64,000 nt of DNA, taken from positions 1 through 64,000 of the forward strand of contig CAMYMG010000028.1 in the NCBI GenBank assembly GCA_947259295.1, given 5' to 3'. Position numbers and translations under genes: made by a program. Positions 58,812-64,000 of the stretch are shown here, in pieces. The notes beneath the pieces were generated by a model that saw nothing but the letters and a program-made list of their open reading frames with translations, had not been told where the DNA came from and did not search any database. Source of the DNA: an uncultured Rhizobiaceae bacterium (lineage in GTDB: Bacteria > Pseudomonadota > Alphaproteobacteria > Rhizobiales > Rhizobiaceae). The number at the start of each line of letters is the position of its first letter. The first letter of the stretch is position 1.

Positions 58812-59447
58812 ATGAGTTTGACACGCGATGTGCCGCTGGTGGCCAATCAGTCCGCCCTGCTGTTCATCGATGTGCAGAACTTCAATGCGCGCCGAAACGG
58901 CGGCGAGTTCAAGGACGTGCCGCTGGCCGAGTTTGACGAGAAACTCGCCTGGTATTTCGAGCAGCTGGAATCGCGCGTCGTGCCTAACATGCAGCGCCTG
59001 CAAGCGGCCTGCCGCAAAGCCGGGGTGGAGGTCATGTACACGACCATCGAAAGCCTGACCCTCGACGGGCGCGACCGCAGCCTCGACTACAAGATTACAG
59101 GGTTCAATGTGCCGAAAGGCTCCTGGGACGGCAAGGTGATCGAGGAGCTGGCGCCGGACGAGGATGAGATTGTGTTGCCAAAATCGTCGTCATCCGTCTT
59201 TGTCTCGACGCACATCGACTACATTCTTCGTAACCTCGGCGTGCGCCAGATCGTGCTGGTCGGCCTCCTAACCGACCAGTGTGTCGAGAGCGCGATCCGT
59301 GACGCCTGCGACCTTGGCTATCTCGTTACGCAGGTAACCGACGCCTGCCTGACCTACACGCAGGCCCGCCACGACAACTCCCTTTCCGCCATCAAGGGCT
59401 ATTGCCGACAGGTGACGACCGATGCGCTGATTGCCGAACTCGCCTGA
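58812..59447 (+). CDS. Isochorismatase-family cysteine hydrolase
   Basis: A 211-residue hydrolase with the catalytic triad Asp20 (LLFIDVQN), Lys124 (IVLPKSSSSVF) and Cys157 (GLLTDQCVESAIRDACD). The family includes nicotinamidases and ureidoacrylate and N-carbamoyl hydrolases. ATG 58812 follows AAGGAGACATGAC; an ATG at 58806 in another frame stops at once. It is divergent from the GS-like gene with 262 bp between, consistent with a shared catabolic role. Confidence 0.9.
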   Translation: MSLTRDVPLVANQSALLFIDVQNFNARRNGGEFKDVPLAEFDEKLAWYFEQLESRVVPNMQRLQAACRKAGVEVMYTTIESLTLDGRDRSLDYKITGFNVPKGSWDGKVIEELAPDEDEIVLPKSSSSVFVSTHIDYILRNLGVRQIVLVGLLTDQCVESAIRDACDLGYLVTQVTDACLTYTQARHDNSLSAIKGYCRQVTTDALIAELA

Positions 59448-59505
59448 CGGGACAGACGTCGGCCAGCGCCGTTCGACAGGGCGCGCCGGGGACATTGCGA
59501 TTTTC

Positions 59506-59530
59506 GGAACAAGATAGGCCAGCCCACGTT
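59506..59530 (+). promoter_or_regulatory. EcfG promoter of the PRC-barrel gene
   Basis: GGAAC (59506-59510), 16 bp, CGTT (59527-59530). The start codon is at 59638, a leader of about 100 nt. Confidence 0.85.
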
Positions 59531-59637
59531 GTGGGGGTGTGACGCCGCGCCGGACCTACCCAATGCAAAAGAGTCGGGTCCGGCGCGACAAGGTGCGATG
59601 ACACCATTTCTGAAACCATGCACAGGGAGACCCTATC

Positions 59638-60666
59638 ATGATCCGCAATCTTTTGGCTACAACAGCCCTCGCGACGCTTGTTGCTACAGGCGCCTACGCC
59701 CAGGAAACGACGGCTCCTGGAACTGAAGCACCGGCTGCCGAAGCTCCGATGACGCAGGACGCCAACCAGGCCGCTCCTGTCGCTCGCGCCGACGGCCATC
59801 TTGCCAGCAACATCATCGGCGAGAACGTCTATAACGGCACCGGCGACGACGCCGAGAACATCGGCGAAGTCAACGACATCGTCATCAGCAAGGACGGCAA
59901 TATCGAAGCAGTCGTCGTCGGCGTTGGCGGTTTCCTCGGAATCGGCGAGAAAAACGTCGCCGTTGAATATGCCAAGCTCGACTGGGCTGAACGCGATGGC
60001 GACCGCTGGCTCGTTGCTCCGATGAGCAAGGAACAGCTCGAGGCGCAGCAGGCGTTCGACGTCAGCGTCTATGAGCCGATGCCGGCCAACGTAGCGGTCA
60101 ACGACCCGATGGGCGCTACCGATACGAACACCATGGCGCAGGACAACACGACGGCTCCTGCCGCAACCGCACCGGCTGACACTGCCGAGGCTCCGGCAGC
60201 CACTGCCGACCAGACCGCCGAGGCTCCGGCCACGACGACGGACCAGGCGGCCGAAGCGCCGGCAGCGACTGACCCGGCCATGAACGCTACCGGTACCGAC
60301 ACGACCGCAACGGCTGCTATCGACCGCTCGACCCTGACCGAGATCCCGAGCGCCGACATTCGCGCCGAGGAAATGGTCGGCACCACGGTCTATGGTGCGA
60401 ATGACGCCAATGTCGGCGAGATTGGCGATGTCATCCTGACGGCTGACGGCCAGGTCGACGCCTACATCATCGATGTCGGTGGCTTCCTCGGCATCGGCGA
60501 GAAGGAAGTTGCCGTTGGCAGCGACAACCTCGCTTTCATGACCGACAAGGACGGCAACAAGTATCTCTACACCACCTTCACGGAGGAAGAGCTTGAAGCT
60601 GCCCCGGCCTATGATGAAGGCACCTATGCCGAAACGCGCGACAACCAGCGCATCCTGACCAAGTAA
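59638..60666 (+). CDS. Exported protein with two PRC-barrel domains
   Basis: A 342-residue protein with signal peptide (ATTALATLVATGAYAQ). Two PRC-barrel domains (about residues 55-135 and 235-325) share the near-identical phrase VGGFLGIGEK-x-VAV, showing internal duplication. They are joined by a linker of about 80 residues rich in Ala, Thr and Pro with repeated TAEAPA/AEAPA units. Probably periplasmic. An EcfG promoter lies upstream, and a strong terminator follows. Exact role unknown. Confidence 0.9.
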   Translation: MIRNLLATTALATLVATGAYAQETTAPGTEAPAAEAPMTQDANQAAPVARADGHLASNIIGENVYNGTGDDAENIGEVNDIVISKDGNIEAVVVGVGGFLGIGEKNVAVEYAKLDWAERDGDRWLVAPMSKEQLEAQQAFDVSVYEPMPANVAVNDPMGATDTNTMAQDNTTAPAATAPADTAEAPAATADQTAEAPATTTDQAAEAPAATDPAMNATGTDTTATAAIDRSTLTEIPSADIRAEEMVGTTVYGANDANVGEIGDVILTADGQVDAYIIDVGGFLGIGEKEVAVGSDNLAFMTDKDGNKYLYTTFTEEELEAAPAYDEGTYAETRDNQRILTK

Positions 60667-60682
60667 GGTCATCGGCAGAACG

Positions 60683-60715
60683 AAAAGCCCGCGCCGGCAA
60701 CGGCGCGGGCTTTTT
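60683..60715 (+). terminator. Strong intrinsic terminator after the PRC-barrel gene
   Basis: A 14-bp stem (60683-60696 with 60701-60714, core AGCCCGCGCCG/CGGCGCGGGCT) around GCAA, with flanking A and T runs. Confidence 0.93.
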
Positions 60716-60811
60716 CGTGTCCGGGCCTTGGAAATCGCCACCGGGCGCGGCATTTGACGGGGCGTGCGCTCCTCGGCGACACTCGCGTCGTCGCCGGGCC
60801 TTCTGACTGCC

Positions 60812-60828
60812 GTTCAATAATGCTGAAC
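60812..60828. promoter_or_regulatory. Candidate operator GTTCA-N7-TGAAC
   Basis: A perfect 5-bp inverted repeat with a 7-bp spacer in the leader of the dioxygenase-esterase operon, about 100 bp upstream of the start. It could be the site of a MarR-type quinone sensor, but no such gene adjoins. Confidence 0.35.
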
Positions 60829-60930
60829 AGTCCTTGCTGAAATGATAGTCTTTTGTTGACCGGTGCTTTGCCCGACATATGGGCAACGAAGACGGCATGG
60901 GCCGTCGCACCAATCGAAAGGAGCAGGACA

Positions 60931-61863
60931 ATGCTCGACCAGATCAAGGGCCTCCACCACGTCACGTCGATGGCGGCAGACGCACGCAAGAACAATGATT
61001 TCTTCACCCACAAGCTGGGCCTGCGCCGCATCAAGAAGACGGTGAACTTCGATGCGCCCGATGTCTATCACCTCTACTACGGCGACGAGTTCGGCACGCC
61101 AGGTTCGGTGATGACCTATTTTCCCTTCCCGGACATCGGCAGGGGCAGGCACGGCGTCGGTGAGGTCGGCACCACTGCATATTCCGTGCCCGAAGGCTCG
61201 CTCGGCTTCTGGTCCGAGCGTCTCACTGCCCAGGGCGTCAAGGGCATCAGGCAGGACGCCAGCTTCGGCGAAAACCGTCTCGAGTTCGATGGGCCGGATG
61301 GCGAAAGCTTCGCGCTTGTCGAGTCGAAGTCGGACGGCCGCCCCGTTTGGGAAAAGGGTGGCGTTGCCGGCGACGAAGCGATCCGCGGTTTCCACTCGGC
61401 ATCCCTCCGCCTCAAGGATGGCGGCGCGACGGAAGAGCTGCTGAAGTTCATGGGCTACGAGAACGTCGACAGCTCGGGCAACATCAAGCGCCTCGCGGTG
61501 AAGAACGGCAACGGCGCCGATGTGATCGACATCGAGACCATTCCAGGCGCTCCGTTCGCCGATCTCGGTGCCGGATCGGTCCACCATATCGCCTTTGCAG
61601 TGGAGAACCGTGAAAAGCAGCTCGAGGTCCGCAAGGCCTTGCTCGATACGGGCTACCAGGTGACCCCGGTAATCGACCGCGACTATTTCTGGGCGATCTA
61701 TTTCCGCACTCCGGGCGGGGTGCTGTTCGAGGTGGCGACGCATGAACCGGGTTTCGACCGCGACGAGGACACCGCGCATCTCGGCGAAGCACTCAAGCTG
61801 CCGACCCAGCACGCCCATCTCAGGGAGTATCTGGAAAAGCACCTGCAGCCGCTCGGCGACTGA
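60931..61863 (+). CDS. Ring-cleaving dioxygenase (MhqO/LinE-like, VOC fold)
   Basis: A 310-residue enzyme with two VOC-fold modules. GLHHVTSMAADARKNNDFF (first metal His), VGTTAYSVPEGSLGFW, VHHIAFAVENREKQLEVRKA (second His), and DYFWAIYFRTPGGVLFEVAT (Glu ligand) match hydroquinone/MhqO-type dioxygenases. ATG 60931 follows AAAGGAGCAGGAC. It is followed by an esterase 10 bp on, as in mhq operons that detoxify quinones. Confidence 0.92.
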   Translation: MLDQIKGLHHVTSMAADARKNNDFFTHKLGLRRIKKTVNFDAPDVYHLYYGDEFGTPGSVMTYFPFPDIGRGRHGVGEVGTTAYSVPEGSLGFWSERLTAQGVKGIRQDASFGENRLEFDGPDGESFALVESKSDGRPVWEKGGVAGDEAIRGFHSASLRLKDGGATEELLKFMGYENVDSSGNIKRLAVKNGNGADVIDIETIPGAPFADLGAGSVHHIAFAVENREKQLEVRKALLDTGYQVTPVIDRDYFWAIYFRTPGGVLFEVATHEPGFDRDEDTAHLGEALKLPTQHAHLREYLEKHLQPLGD

Positions 61864-61873
61864 GGAGGTCGAT

Positions 61874-62497
61874 ATGTCGATGGATAGCTACACGCACAAG
61901 ATGCTGCCCGGTTCGCCGGGCGGCCCCCTGATGTTCTTGTTTCACGGAACGGGCGGCGACGAGAACCAGCTCGTCGCGCTCGGGCAGGATCTGCTGCCCG
62001 GCGCTACCCTTGTGGCGCCGCGTGGCGACGTGTCTGAATATGGTGCGGCCCGCTTTTTCCGCCGCACCGGCGAAGGGGTCTACGATATGGCCGACCTCGC
62101 CCGCGGCACCGCCAAGATGGCGGCGTTCGTCAAGGCGCATGCGGCGGAAGCCAAGCCGTCGCAAGTGTTGGGTCTCGGCTATTCCAACGGGGCTAATATC
62201 CTCGCCTCGGCGCTGTTTGCCGATCCTACGCTTTTGGATGCCTCGGTGCTGATGCATCCGCTGATCCCTTTCGAACCCGAGGTCAATGGAAGCCTGAGCG
62301 GCAAGAGAGTGCTGATCACTGCAGGCCGGCGGGATCCGATCTGCCCGCCGGACCTGACGTCGATGCTCGCGGACGCCTTGCAACGAAACGGCGCCAGCGC
62401 GTCGATCGTCTGGCACGAGGGCGGCCACGAGCTGCGCCCCAACGAAATCGACGCCGCCAGGATGTTCCTGCAGCCGGCAGCAACAGCAGGAGTCTAG
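61874..62497 (+). CDS. Alpha/beta-hydrolase, MhqD/YpfH-like carboxylesterase
   Basis: A 207-residue esterase from ATG 61874 (GAGGAGG upstream). LMFLFHGTGGDENQ forms the oxyanion hole, GLGYSNGANI is the nucleophile elbow (Ser), then an Asp in TAGRRDPICP and His in HEGGHELRP complete the triad. This is the phospholipase/carboxylesterase type that accompanies MhqO. It ends 3 bp before the next start. Confidence 0.92.
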   Translation: MSMDSYTHKMLPGSPGGPLMFLFHGTGGDENQLVALGQDLLPGATLVAPRGDVSEYGAARFFRRTGEGVYDMADLARGTAKMAAFVKAHAAEAKPSQVLGLGYSNGANILASALFADPTLLDASVLMHPLIPFEPEVNGSLSGKRVLITAGRRDPICPPDLTSMLADALQRNGASASIVWHEGGHELRPNEIDAARMFLQPAATAGV

Positions 62498-62500
62498 ACC

Positions 62501-62800
62501 ATGAGTGACGAGCAACTTGAAATCGGCTTCGAGGACAACGGGTCGAAGGGACGCTATTTCGTGCGGTCGCCGTCGGGCGACGAGGCCGAGATGACCTTTA
62601 CCAGGATCGGCGAGCAGCAGATCATCATCGACCACACCGAGGTTCCCGACGCCTTCCGCGGCCAGGGCATCGGCCTCAGGCTGGTGACGCGGGCGGTCGA
62701 GGAAGCGCGCGCGGCGGGCAAGAAGATCATCCCGCTCTGCCCGTTCGCCAATGCGCAGTTCCGCCGTCATCCGGAATGGGCCGACGTGCTGAAGCGTTGA
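62501..62800 (+). CDS. YjdJ-type GNAT acetyltransferase
   Basis: A 99-residue mini-GNAT protein of the YjdJ/COG2388 type, with TEVPDAFRGQGIGLRLVTRA (acetyl-CoA loop) and KIIPLCPFANAQFRRHPEW. The conserved CPF(A/V) stretch is typical. Third gene of the dioxygenase-esterase-GNAT operon (3-bp gap). The substrate is unknown. Confidence 0.88.
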   Translation: MSDEQLEIGFEDNGSKGRYFVRSPSGDEAEMTFTRIGEQQIIIDHTEVPDAFRGQGIGLRLVTRAVEEARAAGKKIIPLCPFANAQFRRHPEWADVLKR

Positions 62801-62824
62801 CCCTGCCCGCCGAAGGCGCAGTTC

Positions 62825-64000
62825 CTATGCGCTTCCGTTCGTCATCGCGACCTGGTCGTTTATGGCGGCCAGCACACTGCGGACGTCCAGCGTGCTGAAC
62901 GGCTTTTCGAGGATCAGCGGCCGTTCGTCGGGGGGGAGTGCGCCGATGTCATTGCGCGCGCCGATCATGTCGCCCGTCACCAGGACGAAGCGATGTGACA
63001 TCTCAGGGCGCAGCGCGCAGAACTCGCGATAGACCCTCAGGCCGTTCGCTTCGGGCATGCGCAGATCGCAGAACACGATGTCCGGATCGGTCTCGGCCAC
63101 GGCGTCCTCGGCGGTCGTCCAGGCCGTGATGATGCGCGACTTCACTCCCATCAGGTCGAGAATGTCCGACAGCGAACCAGCGACGTCCGGCTCATCGTCG
63201 ATGATCATCGCATGGCGCAGCGCGGTCGAGCGCGATTCCTGCGCCAGGGCGCCCATTCGCGCACCGGCAAAGGCGGGCAGCTCGACGACGAAGCGTGCGC
63301 CATGCGGCATCACTTCCTCGAAGCGGATCCTGCCCTTGTGGCGTTCGACGATCGACTTCGAGATCGACAGGCCGATGCCGGTCCCGACGCCCACGGGTTT
63401 AGTCGTGAAGTAGGATTCGAAGATCCGGTGGCGGATCTGGAGCGGGATGCCAGGGCCCGTGTCCTCGACCGAAAAGCCGACGATCGCGTCGCTGAGCCGA
63501 AAGGTCTTCACCGTTATGCGGCGTTCGCCGTTCGCCGCTGCAAGGGCGTGCTGGCTGTTGATCAGAAAGTTTGCCGCCACCTGGGTGATGTGGTCAGCGT
63601 CGGCAAGCACGGGCAGGGGCTCGGCAGCGAACACGGTGTCGAGGGCGATGCCGGTGGAGCGGGTACCATAGGCGGTGACCTCGAGGGCGGCGCGTACCGC
63701 GCTGTTGAGGTCCGTTTCGTCCGGCACGGTCGGATGGATGCGCACCATGCCGAGGAAGCTCTTGACGATGCGGCCGCAGCGCTCGGCGGCGGCGCGCACC
63801 TTCTCGGCGCGCAGCTTGGTCGGTGCGTCGGGTGCGAACTCGTGCAGGAGGGTGGACTGCGCCACGACCACAGCAAGCGGATTGTTCAGCTCGTGCGACA
63901 CGCCGGCAAGCAATGATCCCATTGCCGCCATCTTCTCGTTCTGGTGCAGCTTTTCGCGCTGCCTGTTGATCTCGGCCTCGGCACGCCGCTGCTCCCTGAG
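62825..64000 (-). CDS. Sensor histidine kinase with C-terminal receiver (N-terminus beyond window)
   Basis: The gene reads leftwards and enters from the right edge, so about 392 C-terminal residues are visible. A coiled segment (RREQRR/AEAEINRQREKLHQ-like) is followed by HisKA (SLLAGVSHELNNPLAVVVAQ), HATPase_c (NFLINSQHAL, DTGPGIPLQI, GTGIGLSISKSIVERHKGRI) and a receiver (HAMIIDDEPDVAGSL, VFCDLRMPEANG, LEKPFSTLD). A hybrid kinase of the NtrB-like type. It converges on the GNAT gene. Confidence 0.9.
   Translation of the reverse strand, partial: LREQRRAEAEINRQREKLHQNEKMAAMGSLLAGVSHELNNPLAVVVAQSTLLHEFAPDAPTKLRAEKVRAAAERCGRIVKSFLGMVRIHPTVPDETDLNSAVRAALEVTAYGTRSTGIALDTVFAAEPLPVLADADHITQVAANFLINSQHALAAANGERRITVKTFRLSDAIVGFSVEDTGPGIPLQIRHRIFESYFTTKPVGVGTGIGLSISKSIVERHKGRIRFEEVMPHGARFVVELPAFAGARMGALAQESRSTALRHAMIIDDEPDVAGSLSDILDLMGVKSRIITAWTTAEDAVAETDPDIVFCDLRMPEANGLRVYREFCALRPEMSHRFVLVTGDMIGARNDIGALPPDERPLILEKPFSTLDVRSVLAAINDQVAMTNGSA

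Overview
The window reads as chromosomal DNA of a high-GC alphaproteobacterium of the order Hyphomicrobiales (Rhizobiales), most like Mesorhizobium and related Phyllobacteriaceae. The evidence is a complete PhyR-NepR-EcfG general stress locus with EcfG promoters (GGAAC-N16/17-CGTT), several HWE-type histidine kinases, a pstSCAB-phoU-phoB operon whose PstC and PstA have the long alphaproteobacterial form, and many short alphaproteobacterial hypothetical genes. I see no insertion sequence, prophage, CRISPR array or rRNA. There are two tRNA genes, Glu(CTC) and Ala(CGC).

Layout. 1-4.7 kb: the N-terminal part of rluD, a small membrane protein, a VOC protein, tRNA-Glu and a cluster of small genes, one under a perfect EcfG promoter. 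4.9-15.6 kb: a 1392-residue six-PAS hybrid kinase, then a triple Pho box and pstS-pstC-pstA-pstB-phoU-phoB. 15.7-18.7 kb: a secreted vanadium-haloperoxidase/PAP2-like protein paired with a secreted CRTAC1/UnbV-like protein. 18.7-23.5 kb: a ROK repressor divergent from a xylose-type ABC importer, with twin palindromic operators between them. 23.7-31.5 kb: CHASE-HWE kinase, pdxY, lemA with two TPM-domain proteins, an acetyltransferase, inorganic pyrophosphatase, YggT/DUF167 and tRNA-Ala. 31.6-35.8 kb: an ABM-SDR-MBL operon, and an amidohydrolase divergent from a sugar-acid-type SDR. 36.1-44.6 kb: an AraC regulator, a YdeP-type molybdopterin oxidoreductase overlapping a cyanide-insensitive-type bd oxidase, then a FixLJ-like pair and a lone receiver. 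44.8-47.1 kb: Dps, an MFS transporter and an AhpD-like protein. 47.2-60.7 kb: the general stress region. 60.9-62.8 kb: a quinone-detoxification-like operon (ring-cleaving dioxygenase, esterase, GNAT). 62.8 kb to the end: a truncated kinase-receiver protein.

How the genes work together. Three programmes stand out. First, phosphate: the triple Pho box should place pstSCAB-phoU-phoB under PhoB, and a large hybrid kinase sits where phoR usually lies. Second, general stress: phosphorylated PhyR should sequester NepR and free EcfG. Perfect EcfG promoters precede phyR, nepR-ecfG, DUF1328, a small glycine-zipper lipoprotein, a PRC-barrel protein, DUF883/holin, an AI-2E-type exporter, a lipid kinase and two small proteins. 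Two HWE kinases and a FASGY-type receiver in the same region are candidate inputs. Third, sugar import under a ROK repressor.

Limits: assignments rest on reading motifs, gene order and promoter sequences by eye. No database search was run, and promoter scanning was done by eye mainly in intergenic regions.
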